A stretch of DNA of 64,000 nt. It comes from Imbricaverruca yamaguchii. Taxonomy: Eukaryota > Arthropoda > Thecostraca > Neoverrucidae. Location: assembly GCA_034440575.1 (NCBI GenBank), contig JAOTOL010001070.1:112001-176000 (forward strand), written 5' to 3'. A program made the position numbers and the translations under genes. Shown here one piece after another: positions 20,881 to 33,343 of this stretch (position 1 is the stretch's first letter; each line of letters starts with the position of its first letter). The notes under the pieces were generated by a model, which saw only the letters and a program-made list of their open reading frames with translations, had not been told where the DNA came from and made no database searches.

Positions 20881-22045
20881 AAAAACACATAAGGATCAAC
20901 TAAGCAAATAGTCGAGTGTTTTGCTTTTTAGTTGCATAATTGTCCCACATGTCCATTGTTTCAGACGCACCGGAGCTTCAAAAATATTTTGGCATGCTCT
21001 ACAATAAATAAGGGCTGATCGCATTACTATGTTTGACTATATGTGTAGACACAGAATACTGAACGGGAGTGTTCACTGCTGCTTTCTAGTAGAAGGCTTC
21101 TACTAGATCCGTCCTTTGTCTGTACATAAGATAGCTCTGGATAAATGGCTATGGATACTATGGCTACGTCATCGTTTCTGCACGTTATTGCAAGATGATT
21201 GGGTCTTATGATATAAAAATGTTCGCTACCAAGGGTGCTTTCTGGCTTGGCGATGTCGTCTCATCCTTATATCAGTACCACTGTTTTTACTTCTGAATAA
21301 ATTCATCGATCCCTATTCGTGAAAAATATAATCTCAGAGAAAAGGTGTGCAGTGAGAACTTATTCGAAGACCACCCTTCACTGATCCAACATGAATATCC
21401 GGGTCCGACAACTTGTTTCCATAAATTGTTCCCAGGAGCTATGTTCAGCGATATTCTTCGTATTGAACTTCCTGGTGCATTGTTGGAAAACATTCCCTTT
21501 ATAACACGTTAATTTAAGCTCCACCAAAACCCGATATGAGGAGCCGGGGTCAGCTCATCATCGCCCCACTTTGGATTTCCTCCTATGCCAGACGTTTCGC
21601 TGAACAATGTTATTATTTCACGTTGCATTTAATTGAATATTGAATATTACCTAGATACCTGCCTAGGAGAGGACAGCTGAAATAAATACTAGAAAGCAGA
21701 ATCCGCAAGTAGAATGCTTTTGTTACGAGTGGAGCATCTCGTATCTCAGTGGATCACAAGCGCTGGCGGATCCAGGAAAGAGTGCATCAAACCGCATCTC
21801 AAGAGCGTCCGTGCTAGGCACAGACTTGCAATTTTCGTGTTTTCAGCGATACTAGGACAACTATGCAATTACGGGAACTGCACTGAAGATCCAATTAATT
21901 TATATTCGAGGTGCAGGTACCTCCATATCAATGCGTAACGATGCTTCAAGCACAGACTGTCCCTTGGAATTAAAGACTTACCACGGCTACCGTTTTTCTT
22001 CCTCCCGTATACATCAGCGCAAGCAAGGGCCACCTACACACAGTA
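20881..22045. other. Intergenic sequence between pyd and oys
   Basis: AT-rich sequence without a recognisable gene or repeat. Small minus-strand frames (for example 21287-21493) have no family motif. Confidence 0.5.
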
Positions 22046-22195
22046 CTGACACCAGGTGTCTAACAGTGCAACTTATCTTCAATGTCTCCCAGTGATATTT
22101 GATCCAACGTCTAGCAGTGCTATTTAACTCCAATATCTCGCAGTAATACTTAACTATAATGCCTAGCAGTGCCATTCAACTCCAATATCGCTGGC
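22046..22195 (+). repeat. 26-bp degenerate repeat upstream of oys
   Basis: Five imperfect units of the form CAGTG-(C/A)(T/A)ATTTAACTCCAATATCT run up to 22190, about 250 bases before the oys start codon. They may lie in the promoter region; no function can be read from the sequence. Confidence 0.65.
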
Positions 22196-22439
22196 TTTCA
22201 TGTTGGCTGCCTTGCCGTCAGCAAACGTGCTATAAAAACCGGTTGCTCCGGTGATGCCTGTGCTGTTGCAGTTGGGGCCGCCAACGTTTCCTCAAGTGTT
22301 CCGCGCGGCACACGCGACACACCTGATGAAGCAGCTTTTATTGGTCTGCTTAACCAACAGGTGGTTTGTCTGAGCGCTCATGTGCCTGTCGACTCCGGCC
22401 CGCCACCTTCACTCGACTTGGCTGCATGTTGACGGCAGA

Positions 22440-22523
22440 ATGTCCGCACCTACCGCTGCCGATTATCCCGGAAGTGCTCTCTTCAGTGGTGTTGCCGAAC
22501 TCGTGGGCATACCTTTGGATCAT
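22440..22523 (+). CDS. oys: oys / MBOAT1-2-like acyltransferase, first coding exon
   Basis: This is the start of a membrane-bound O-acyltransferase of the lysophospholipid acyltransferase MBOAT1/2 group (Drosophila oysgedart). That group re-acylates lysophospholipids with unsaturated acyl chains in the ER membrane. The exon encodes MSAPTAADYPGSALFSGVAE then LVGIPLDH, corresponding to the N-terminus of MBOAT2, where a short polar leader precedes LPIDQVNF. The ATG at 22440 has A at -3. An in-frame ATG at 22380 has a poorer context and gives a leader without similarity. The donor GTGAGT is at 22524, phase 0, joining to LNFF at 25254. Confidence 0.8.
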
Positions 22524-25253
22524 GTGAGTTACCAACAACCGACAGCTCATTGTGGGCCAGGTAAGCCTGGACAGTTAGCAGATTTTCTTTACCACGTGCC
22601 ATGTTTACAGCAGATTTACATCTCTACTCATGTGCCATGTTTGTGATCGACTCCTGTGTGGTACGGGGTGTAGGAGTGTATTCCGAGTCCCATCGTGACA
22701 TCACGAGCAAGTACCGTTCAGAACCCTTAGAAGACCGTGCAAGCGAATCTTCGTGGTGTCATGCTTTTTTACATCTTCAACGTTTTGCGGTTTTTTCGCG
22801 GATGGAATGGAAGGCAGAACAAAGGAATATTGAATAATTGAATATTGAATATTGAATAATGAAAGTCCCTTCTATGAATTTCGTTGAACTATGATCCAAT
22901 GCTAATTGATAAGTGGTTCCTCTATTCTTGAAGGCCCAATCCGTCATGCAAGCATGCAAAATCGGAATCTTAGTGAAATGGTGCTGGTACGAATAATGAA
23001 ATATGTGACTTGCGTGCCGTCTTCTAGGCGATTGCCATGTGCAACGACGAAGTCCCATTTTCCTTCTGCGAAATTTCATCTGACCTCATTCGACCCGACC
23101 TAACCGGACCCGACCGATCCCATCCGAAGTGCCCCTACCAGACCTTCACGCTTCTGAAGCAAATTTCTGTTGCGGTGCTTCAACTTTTAAACTCGGGAAA
23201 GATGCTCTTTCTAGGTTTGATTTTCATCAGTTTTCATCCGCATAGTTCCTCCGAGGTACTCAACATTATGTTCCATTAGAGGCTTTGTGATTGCAGTATT
23301 CGTGAAGGCATGCATAGGTAGCCGTGAAACAAAGTGGCCGAATGGAACATATGGTCCCTCTGCTCGTGCGATAATTAGGCGCAGTACATTTTCCTCCTGC
23401 CGGTGCGGGCGGATGCAGCCCCATTCGGTTTTCTTCGCCACTACAGAAAGCATTGCGCTTCTGCGGGCCGCCGCCCGGCATAGCTCATGGAACATCCTTT
23501 GCCGATCTCATGACGTAAACAAGTTTGAGACACCCTCTCAGGCCGCTTACCCGTGACATCAGAAGATCGAGGGTGTCGGCCATGTTTGCCGTAATCGCGA
23601 AGAGTCGGCAGTTAATCTCACTTATTGCCCTCAGTTTGATGTGTTTGAGTGTGTGAGTGAAGAGTAACTAAACTAACGTGTTGACAGAGATCGTTGACCT
23701 TTTCACGGTCACTTGAGCTCGTTGGTCCAACTTGACATAAGGGTACTATTTTCTCAGCCTAGAGTCACTCTGGGGTAATGTGGACGCTGGATCTGGGTTC
23801 GACGTTCATTTCTGCTTCTAGGTAGAAAAAGTAATGCCCGTTCTCGATGAATTTTTCTTGGGTTTCCAGAACAAGGTAACCGCTTCGGCCTCATCTATCC
23901 CTTCGCCCGAATCTGATGCAATGATAATATAAGGGGTCAAAATGTAGCATGGAAGATATTACTAAATATGAAGATAATGAGCATTATTGTGTTGACCATC
24001 TTAAGCGCGGGTTGGTTATTTTGTGCAATTTTAGTGAACTATTAATTACGAAAATGATCGTTTTTTTTTTAATCGGCACATTAACATTGACTCTCTGCAT
24101 ATTGACATTGACTCTCGGCACATTGAACTGACATGCGAACTGGAGCAATGCAGTGGCTCGAAGCATGAAACCATGCATCAATCGCAAAATCATCTCGTTG
24201 CATGTAGTACCGAGTACTCTTGATCTTGCTGTTTTTATATTTGAAAATGAAAGAGGAAACGTGCTCACCCCTTCCCCTCTACACACGCACACACACTTTT
24301 GGAGGCATCAAAGCTTCGTGCACGGACGATGGATATATTCGGCATGCATACATTATGCTTGACCAGTGAGCCCGAACAGTGACGGAGTCGGTGTCGGCAC
24401 TTCATCCAAATCCAGCTGAATTGCGCTGTTTTTAATTCGCGTATTCGGAAATTGGAAGCTCTATTTCGGCAATGATACATGCCGAGTATGGAACACGTAT
24501 CCCTTGTTTGCAAGCAAGTTGCCGAACTAATGAATATCTCCTGCGTGCATCACATTTGACAGGACGTGAAAAGAAATACAGTCGGGGAAATGGTTTCAGA
24601 GCTCCAGCTCAAGCTGAATTGATTCGCGAAAAATACAACATGAAAGGTAGAACCCCTGTACCTCCACCCAGGAATAGTGGTAAATGATACCTGATGGAAT
24701 GTTTGAATGAACTGATGGCGAGTATGCATATGACAACAATTTATAGTGAGATAATCGATGTGAAATTGCTTGTATTGATGTATATACTTGAAGTGATGCA
24801 TAATTGCAGATGGCTATTATGCATATATACGCTATCAAATGAGGGCTAGAATGACAACGCAGACATTGGTAATTCAAAGTACTAATTTCTCAGTGAACTG
24901 TTCTTTTCGCGCATACCATCGAAGGGTTGTGAATGTTTTAGGGGCGTTTTTCTCTTCTGCTTCGACTTGTGCGGAAGATACAACACGAAATTGGTCATTA
25001 CCGATTGCGGATTTCTTGAATCTTGTCCCAGCAATGTGTGCAAGTATCGTCGTGGCACGGGGTTAGCCGATAATAGCAGGGGGAAATGTGTTGCCCGCCG
25101 CAATAACCTTGACGCACTTCCTTCTCTTGCATCATCGGCGAGTCAGCTAGCTGCACCGCATCAATACATTCGTTGTCCTTCACCAGTGGCCAGATGAATG
25201 TTACATGAGCTTATGGGCGCCTGGTCCCTGATGGTCTGGCCTTCGTCCATCAG
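22524..25253. other. oys intron 1
   Basis: A 2.7-kb AT-rich intron. A short block at 23085-23125 is made of GACCC/CCGACC-type repeats. Otherwise I see only small random frames. The acceptor is TGGCCTTCGTCCATCAG, ending at 25253. Confidence 0.6.
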
Positions 25254-25399
25254 CTCAACTTCTTCTTGAGTCAGCTGGCCTCGGTTGTGCTGGCCACCCT
25301 GTTCCGGCTGCACCTGCCTCCGCCTAGAGTGGGTGCCGTACCTCGCCATGTGGTGGTCGCCGCACTCGGGCTGCCCATCATGTTCTTCGTGTTCGGCTG
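25254..25399 (+). CDS. oys: oys exon 2: first transmembrane segment
   Basis: Phase 0 entry. LNFFLSQLASVVLATLFRLH LPPP is a hydrophobic helix equivalent to the first membrane span of MBOAT2 (NFVVCQLFALLAAIWFRTYL). RHVVVAALGLPIMFFVFG follows, equivalent to the second (RHVVATLLGLYLALFCFGW). The donor GTACGC starts at 25400 and leaves TG of the tryptophan codon (phase 2). An upstream reading in the same frame reaches a stop at 25206-25208, which supports the acceptor at 25253. Confidence 0.88.
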
Positions 25400-26985
25400 G
25401 TACGCACCGTTGTCAGCTGTTCCGACGCTGGCCCGTGGTGCATGAGGTGTGCCGCCAAAGTAACGTGGGTCAGTGTAAGGCGTCATCCGGGGCAACAGTG
25501 GCACAACCAAGATTTGCCTGAGAGGGGACCCGACCAAAAAAATGATGAATCAGAAGAAGAAAAAACATTGGGCGCACGATGAAAATCTCAGGATATTTCG
25601 CTTGCAAAAGGAAGGGCGCCCCTCCCCCTTCTTCGCTGCCCCTCTGTTGGGCACCATGTTGTCGGTAGATAAAGCTGATGACGAGGTGTGGCCACCATAT
25701 AGGTGGCGCCGGCAGTGACCTGTAGAGCTACATGGACTTGATCTAGCGACGAAGACAGGTGGCGGGGTATTAGCCACCATATAGGTGGCGCTAGCGGCGG
25801 CGAGGAAAACAATTTACAGTGACACTGCAGAATAGTTGGGCGCACTAAGTCCCTTTTCACGAATGAGTGCCAGTACTTCAGAGACAATTCAAGTGGACTC
25901 AATGGCAATTAGGATTCAAAGAGATTAGCATCTTATGAGTGATGACAGCAGGAGTTGGAACGCTGCAACACAAAATAGGTTTATAAGTTTATATAAGTTC
26001 AGAGTTTGTAAAAATATGTTGGGGCAGGTCGGGTCGGGTTGATCGCATGAACTTGTTTCATGTATATGAGGAACAAACTTCCTCTGGATTCGTCGTCGTG
26101 TGCAGCACCTGTCACACTATTTTGGAAAGAGAGTGAAATGGGACGCGTCTCCTGCCCTGTGCATTGGATGCAACTTCATGCCACTCGCTTCAAGTTGCAT
26201 ATGCGAATGACGATAATGTCTCAGCTTGACCTGAACTCAGCCTGGCCTGACCCCTGCGTGCGTGATGCGTGGGGCATGGTCTGAAATAATTCCATTCGCT
26301 GTTTAACAAGTGAGGTTCAGAGACTCCCAGCTCTGCGTGGAATGCACGTTTTGTAATATCTGGCCCAATTCGCCCAGGGTAGTATCTGGTTTATAGTAAT
26401 ATTTATAGAACTACGTTGGATCATCGTCTGTGACACTATTGAAGATAATGTCGCGATTGAAATTCTGACTGAATGCCGCATCATATCTGGCCTAAACGTC
26501 GAAACGCAAAAAGGAGTCAATGCTATTTCCGTGTCACTTCTTATTGTACACTAGCGTGTTATATGTAGTATTCAGGCGCACCTTTGCATGACTTGTCATT
26601 GTTTCCAGGCCTCACCCTTGTGCATGGTGGGTGCTACACATCGTTGAGCACGTGCGACGTGTGGTCTAGCAAAATAGCCCCAGCTGCTGGCGCGCCCCTG
26701 GACCTCTAAACAACATCATAGCACTGCAGCAGTGTTTCCTGACCGACATTGTTTCTGCTTGAAGGGACACCCTGCATGGCGTAGTTCATGCCGGGCTGGT
26801 GTTTGCCGTCATTCGACTTTGGCCAACAACGTCTGTGCACATGTGAGTGTTCCATCCGCGGCCATTTACGCATATGCGAGTGTCCCTGGGCTACCAGTGC
26901 ACAGGCAGGGACATCTCTGTTGTGCCAGAAGTGTGCAGGTTGAAGGTGAAGATATTTATGTATCTATCTATCTATCTATCTTTAT

Positions 26986-27047
<62 letters not shown>

Positions 27048-30000
27048 GTGCGTGCGTATATATCCTTCACATAGGCTGTTTGTGCTTGTTGTGATTGCCC
27101 CACATCTGGCATTTCTTTGGCAGAACAACCGGCACGAAGTACTTGCCACTCATGGGCTCTGTTCACACAGACATGACTAAGAACGAACAACGGTGATCAT
27201 TTAAACGATATTTATTGTGCGCATTCCTATGTCGTCCCACACCTGATGGACCTAGATGACCGATGCTTAGTGTCGGCACGACTGCGCGCGGCGACCTGCG
27301 ACCTGCGACCTGCGGCGACCTGCCGGGTTTCGCTGCATCTCCGATGGAACCGTTTGGGGCAAGGGTGGTGTGTCAGCACTGGATGGTGACTGGCATGTCT
27401 GATCATGGCAGAGGTCGAGGCTCGAGCGAGTCTACTCTCGCGTACGCACGACAATAATGCCTCTGAACGACTGACCCATGTCTTCCCAGGCCGCTCCTGC
27501 ACGCTATGGTACCTTGTAACCGTTTTGTTTGTTTGAGCGCTTCAGGATTTATATACTTCGCGCGGAACTAAGATTTGTCGTATATTTTGATTTTTCGCAG
27601 ATTTTTAGTTGCAAGTTATACACAACTTACTCACTGGTGAAGATGTCTCCCCAAACTTGGCCGACGATGCATTTTGCTCTCAGAATATTTCACTTACGTC
27701 TTATGCGCAATGCTCAGGGAGAAGCATTTGCTTGTTTGCTCGGTGGAAGAATGAGAACCTTCTTCTCTCCTCTTGAGTCTCTACCGAGGCCCTGAAATGG
27801 ATTTGGTTAGGTCAGAATGACCAGTACATTTTAGTCCAAAGTCAACTTGTTCAAGTCAGTTTGTTTTCCCGCCAGTTGAAGTAAAGTTAGTTGGGCTCTC
27901 AAATTAATCGTACCAACAAAATTAAAGCACACTACCCATTCCAAGGAAATATTCATTTTTTATTTCCAAGCATTTCATGCCAAATTCATTCCCATCTCAT
28001 GCCAACCAATTCTGGTATTGGAGCAGGAAGTTGTGTGCGCAGCTGGTTGTCGAGGAGGCAACATTTCCCTGCACCTCCACATGGAACATAACAGTTGTTT
28101 TTCGCTTGCGGAAGGAAACCAGCGGAACATTGTTCATGCTCGCCGCACCGCCGTTTATTGATTAATCACCCACTGCAGTGTGTGGGGGAGGTTATGTTGT
28201 CTTCGGCCGTGACGTTTTCTGAGGAAACGACTGAACCGTTCACGAAATCGCATTGAAATATATATTTTGCTTACCTTCCATAACCTGTTTTACGTACATT
28301 GTAGCGAAAAATTGCATTCTGCACAACTAAAAGGAATCATGGCGGATTAAGGTCTGGTTAGGATCTTGACTCAATGTGATTTCTACATGTACATTTAAAC
28401 ATTTGTCGCAAGTAAACCATGTACGATACAGTCAAAGATGAAGAATAGGTACATAAACAAATGATAACAGAAAAGGGAAAAAATAAATGTAAGCTCATAT
28501 CAGATCTCTATGTTACATAAAGGTTAAAATTAAACACATGTTATTCGTGGAAAACATCGCTATTAAGCAATATTATTTGAAAATTCTAAACATTCGTAGT
28601 GGCAAATTACGCCCTCTAAAGTCGTGCCAGGTTTGAAGTCAATATTGGGTTAAGCCACTGAGCCATAGTCTAAAACATCCGAAAGCTACTTGCATTCCAG
28701 AAGCTTTACAGAACTAAATACGACAATTACGGAGAAAATGCCTCAATTTGGGTAATTCTACGAACAGAGACGATTTCTGATGTGATAGGGGCCCTGAATT
28801 TCGTGTTGACAATTTGCCATTTTCACGGAAATAATTTACAAAATGCCCCCCCCCCCCACCCCACCACGAAAAAAAAATCGCTGAAATTTTCAGAGGTGGA
28901 AGTGGGGGAGAGGTAAAGATATACTTGGAAGGTGTGGAGTTGTCCAAAAAGATGAGAATATAAAGCTTCTGGTTGGTGGCCAGCCCTATCTTTTCAGTAG
29001 TGGATTGTTATTTGTTTCGAACATTGTCATCTTCAACATTGCACTGTATATTTCCGAGTGCTTGGTCTTCATGGGATCGGTGACTTTGACCTTTGGATGT
29101 CTGTTCTGGTCAGGAAAAGGACATTTATCCGTACATGGAATCTTTTAGCAATGGAGCAAAACTGCGTCATAACCAAAGGCCAATACGCAATTGTATTTCA
29201 CGAATAACGATTGCATATTGGCTTGCATGGACTGTTGTGGGCATACGCATTTAGGGGTGAAGCAAGCCATGGATGAAGCGATGTTTTCACAGGTATCGGA
29301 ATATGGTCAAGGGTGGCCTGTTTAACTTGTAAATCTGGTGGAAAATTAAGTACGCTGCAAGATATTCGTGCCGAATGTTACCCAGTTGAGCAGTGTTTGT
29401 GATGCATCGTGTGGCGGAATGTGTGGCGCCCCAGCATCCCGTGGACTCCGCCAACCTTGTCTCGCGGTTGGTGGCCTTAACCACGATATACCTGGACAAT
29501 GGCAACTGGGAAATGGCGCAGCTAATTTGGAATGCATCCCCCACAGAGCATGCATGGTGGCATCGTTCGGCTATTTGAGTGTCATGCACATGCAGCGGCT
29601 GCTTTGGACCCCTCAATATGACATCGATATTTCATGTAAGAAACCCTGCGCTGTTTGTGGGAGTCTGTCAATCTTTTGTTCATAGCATATTATATATTCG
29701 CTGCCTGTTAGCCTGTGGCTCAGCACGGGCACACCTGTACTGTTTATCGGCTGTTTCGCTTGGTCAGTTGTTATTCGGTTTGTATCCAATGGTAAGCTTC
29801 ATTCATAATTAATCTTAGAAAGGAGAACAGACAGTAGAGCAAGGTCGGTCTCCCTTGTTCTTCTTCTTTGCTTTGCTTTCTCTTTCTCTTCCTCTGTTTC
29901 TATTTCTTTCTCCTTATCCCTTTAGTCCTCTCTCCATCTTGCTGTCTCTCTTCCTGTCCCTCCATTTCCCTCCTTCTCTTTCACTCTCGCTCCCTCTGAA

Positions 30001-30168
30001 TCTCCCTCAATTTCCCTCCCACTCTCCCTCCATCTCTCTCTCTCAATCCGCACCACTCTCCCTCTCTCTCTCTATTTCTATCTCTATCTCTCTCTTTCTG
30101 TCGATGCTTGCGTCTCGATGTTCATACAACTGACGTCGATTGTGCTTCTGAGGAATGGGCTGCCACAG
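25400..30168. other. oys intron region; one exon expected here but not found
   Basis: The family needs about 50-60 residues (the third membrane span and a YxDYGxY motif) between the exons at 25254 and 30169. I did not find them. The stretch holds a (TA)n microsatellite at about 26990-27045, a repeated TAGCCACCATATAGGTGGCG-type block at 25690-25800, and a C/T-rich tract at 29860-30100. A 107-base open stretch at 29687-29792 has a good acceptor and donor, but its translation is not convincing. Confidence 0.6.
26960..27045. repeat. (CTAT)n / (TA)n microsatellite
   Basis: CTAT repeats run into an uninterrupted TA run of about 55 bases. Frames of alternating Tyr-Ile on both strands are produced by it. 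Confidence 0.93.
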
Positions 30169-30313
30169 TGTTGACAGTTACTCTGGGCTGGACAGATCAT
30201 TTACTGATCGCCACACAGAAAGCAACTATGCTGGCCTTCAACCTCCGCGACGGCAACCCCTCGTGCAGTCTACAACTGAAAGCGAAGCCGGAGCTGCGTC
30301 GTCTTGCCATCAG
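30169..30313 (+). CDS. oys: oys exon: third membrane region, with apparent frameshift
   Basis: In one frame the sequence reads TDHLLIATQKATMLAFNLRD G, then ELRRLAIR. This is the equivalent of SGPMMIITQKITSLACEIHDG ... RDLAVRR in MBOAT2 and is secure. Just upstream, the better match to the family (GSYTLDITGP) is VDSYSGLD in the +2 frame, so a shift of one or two bases near 30190-30200 is implied. The acceptor is uncertain (30168 or 30177). The donor is taken as the GC at 30314 (AG before GCACGT), because only this gives an in-frame join to 31550. Confidence 0.72.
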
Positions 30314-30487
30314 GCACGTACGCAAACTGAACTTCCCTCCCCTGATGGCGTCTTCGCGCCAATGTGACTGGGGAGTGCCACAGATGCATTCATATGTCAT
30401 GCTTTAGTATCACCGTGTCATGCTTAGGTATCATCGTGCCATGCTTTAGTGTCGTCGTGTCATTGTTTAGTATAGTTATGTCAGGCT

Positions 30488-31331
30488 TTAACCCGCGCCG
30501 TCTTTCCGGTCAAATCCTCACACCCCGTCTCGGGAGGGGGGTCGTTGAAGACCCCCCTCTACAATCCAAACTAAGCATCGCACGAAAACGAAAGAGGAGT
30601 CATCGGAAAGCGTTCGACGAGTGGCGTCTGGTTCCACCCTCCAAAACAATTTCCCTCAAAGTGACGTCATCAGGGGGGGGGGGGCTAGATTTTCACGACT
30701 TTTCACAACTTACATTATGCTTTTGACTCTGGGGAGTTCATTTTGGGTATATGAAAAAAGCGAAATTTATTTGGAATGAGAAAAGGCCAGCGATATCGAA
30801 CAGGGCTATATGTTTTTTTGCCCCCCCCCAAAAAAAAAAAAAATTACTTTGAGTTTTCAAGTTCTTTCATTTTCGTTTTACAACGGGTAGAGCAGACCGA
30901 GAAACGTTGTTGGAAGTCAACTTGCCCTTATAAAAAATGCTTACTTTAGCCTGAATCCTGTATTTGAACTGCTATTTGGCAAATACGCAAAATTTATATG
31001 TAGTGAAAAACAAAACAAAAACATAAATTCCACTCGTACGTTTTGTTGCATGCGTAAAGATAAGCAAACGCCGAAAGTTTCATTAAAATACCTCTATCCG
31101 TTAAAGCGTGACGACTGGTTGAACTTTTTTGGAGGTGACCTCACTTGACCTTGACTAACTCGTTGACCCTAAATGACCTGACCTAAAAAAAAATTAATCT
31201 GCATGAAAAATTGATGTGGGAAAAGGTATGCCAAATTTGGGCGCGCTGCCGTGCGCCGTTCGTCCGATGTCCGCGAAAAGCCTGAAGGGGGCGGTTGAAG
31301 ACCCCCCCCCCCCCGAGACGGGACGGGTTAA
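30488..31331 (+). mobile_element. piggyBac-like non-autonomous element, subfamily 1, 844 bp
   Basis: TTAA lies at 30488-30491 and 31328-31331. The inner termini CCCGCGCCGTCTTTCCGG and (opposite strand) CCCGTCCCGTCTCGGGGG are inverted repeats. The interior shares GGTGACCTCACTTGACC and the ACGAAAACGAAAG region with the cluster at 19.6-20.7 kb. There is no transposase. It sits in an oys intron between the GC donor and the next exon. Confidence 0.82.
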
Positions 31332-31549
31332 TATCGCCGTGTCTTGCTTCAGTGTCGCTGTATCGCGCTTCAGTATCGTCGTGCTATGCTTTAGTATTGT
31401 TCAATTGGATGGTTGCGGTAAGTTCGTAAATTTGCATTTACTCGGATGTTATGAAATTTTCTCGCTTCCTACAGTGTCTAAACATCGCATAAATTATGAC
31501 TGCACCTCTTTGTGTTAGCATAACTTCTGATATTTCCGTATATTTTCAG

Positions 31550-31685
31550 AGAAGTACCATCTCTAGCGAGCTACCTGGGCTATATGTTCGCTTTCCAAAC
31601 TGTGGTGGTGGGACCGATGATTGATTTTCGGACATATGTCGACTTTATAGAGAACGACCTCCCTTCCATCGAAATACCTAATCAG
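31550..31685 (+). CDS. oys: oys exon: EVPSL...GP segment
   Basis: After TTTTCAG one base completes the arginine codon. EVPSLASYLGYMFAFQTVVV then GPMIDFRTYVDFIENDLP follow, matching MPSLLEYLSYNCNFMGILAGPLCSY in MBOAT2; the invariant GP and the following D/Y-rich loop are present. The exit is phase 0 before GTGGGG at 31686. It joins in frame to the exon at 33344. Confidence 0.9.
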
Positions 31686-32149
31686 GTGGGGCTCGCCGGC
31701 AAGGAAGTGAATCGAAGTGTCATGCAGCATTAGACAATCCTACTACAAAGTGAACGAACTATTGAGCATGGAGCTGACCAACGATATTCGTTCCCGCTAC
31801 AAACAGGTATCCACACTGCAAACCAGACCATGCCCTACCCCGCTTGACTATGTGCATACGTTTGAAAACAGGCTAACTCGAACTGGCTCGCTTTTGACAC
31901 CCGGGTCGACGACAATTTCTGTCTTACATGGCATGCAACATGGCGTGCAATATGTCGCATAGAAGTAAATTTCACCTCTCTTTTTGTTTAGCTAGTCTGC
32001 ATCCAGATAAAACAAAAGAACTAGCTGGAGCATGGCATCATATCTTCGGAAATAGTTCTTAGCTCTCGCCAGAATTAAAGCATAAGGCTGACAATACTGG
32101 CGGTAGATAAATTCCTCTTCTGAGCCCTGGACATATGGTTTTGGGGTGT

Positions 32150-32645
32150 TCATCACATTTTTCCAAGTTCAGAACTTAAAAGTTAATCATTTCCAAGTTG
32201 GAAGTGAACTTCCAAAACAGCCCGGATAGGAGGCAATCATGTGTTCCAAAGTTTATGATTTCCAATTTGGAAGTTAGCATAACAAACTTGGAAGTGAGCT
32301 CCAAAGCAGCCCGGATTACAACGAAGCATAACCTAACCCAACCTAAGCAAGTCTAACCTAACCCATCCTAACCTTACCTAACCTAGCCTTCCAACTTGTG
32401 GAAGTGAATTTATAATTTTTGAAGGGTAGCTTCCAATTTGGAAGCCAACTTCTAAGTCTTGGAAATTAACATCCAATATGAAAGTTAGCCCATAAATTGG
32501 AACTGATGAAATTCTTAAAATATGAAAGCCTATCCACCGGCTGTTTTGAAAGTAAGCTTCACATCTTTGACAGTTATCTTCCTAATTGGAAATGATGAAT
32601 GTTGGAAGTTGTGAACTTTGTAAGTTATATATCCCGGGGGTGTAG
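32150..32645. repeat. Degenerate TTCCAA(G/A)TTGGAAGT repeats with a CCTAA-rich core
   Basis: Short palindromic units such as TTCCAAGTTGGAAGT recur in both orientations. In the middle, 32328-32392, is a run of CCTAA-type pentamers (ACCTAACCCAACCTAAGC and so on), a degenerate form of the arthropod telomere repeat TTAGG read on the other strand. No coding signal. Confidence 0.7.
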
Positions 32646-33019
32646 ATATACCGAAACTTTCGAAGAGGTGTCCGAGCTCTCAACTTCTGATATCGAGGAT
32701 AAGCCAGGACATGTGACCACTCATTCACCCCCCCCCCAGTATATGAAATAGGTGTCAGCACCAGTCAACATTGCAATTACGGATGAAATGTACTGAACAT
32801 TCTGCTAACAATACCGTCCTTTAAAGTGCGACTGTAACTTGTAACATCAAATGTAATCTTAGTTTATCCAGCCCGAAGTGGTGCCTTCAAGTTCGCATGG
32901 CGGACTTTTAATAATACACTAGCCGTTGCAAACTTTAGCAAGACATAGGTATAATATGTAAAATCAGGTGTGTCAATTCATGGAGTGGTTTGAATCCTTT
33001 CCTAGCTTCTCTCTCCCTC

Positions 33020-33177
<158 letters not shown>

Positions 33178-33343
33178 TTTATAATTTGTTCTGTGTCGTG
33201 ACCGCAAGACCGTGGATGAAGCGTACAATGCTACTGCCGAGGGAACGAGGGGAGGGGCGAGCGCTAAATAAAAATGCACATGCAACCTTCGTATTTCCAA
33301 TTTCCTGCGACTTCACTTCCTTTCGAGTATGCGTTCTTTTCAG

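Noticed and set aside
28985..29110. Hydrophobic open stretch (SGLLFVSNIVIFNIALYISE) after TTTTCAG, considered as the missing oys exon
   Set aside because: Lacks the expected YDYG-type motif and has no suitable donor in phase; most likely chance AT-rich sequence.
31717..31806. Possible small oys exon reading SYYKVNELLSMELTNDIRSR
   Set aside because: No acceptor in the needed phase, an intron of only about 50 bases, and the flanking exons (31685 and 33344) already join in phase 0.
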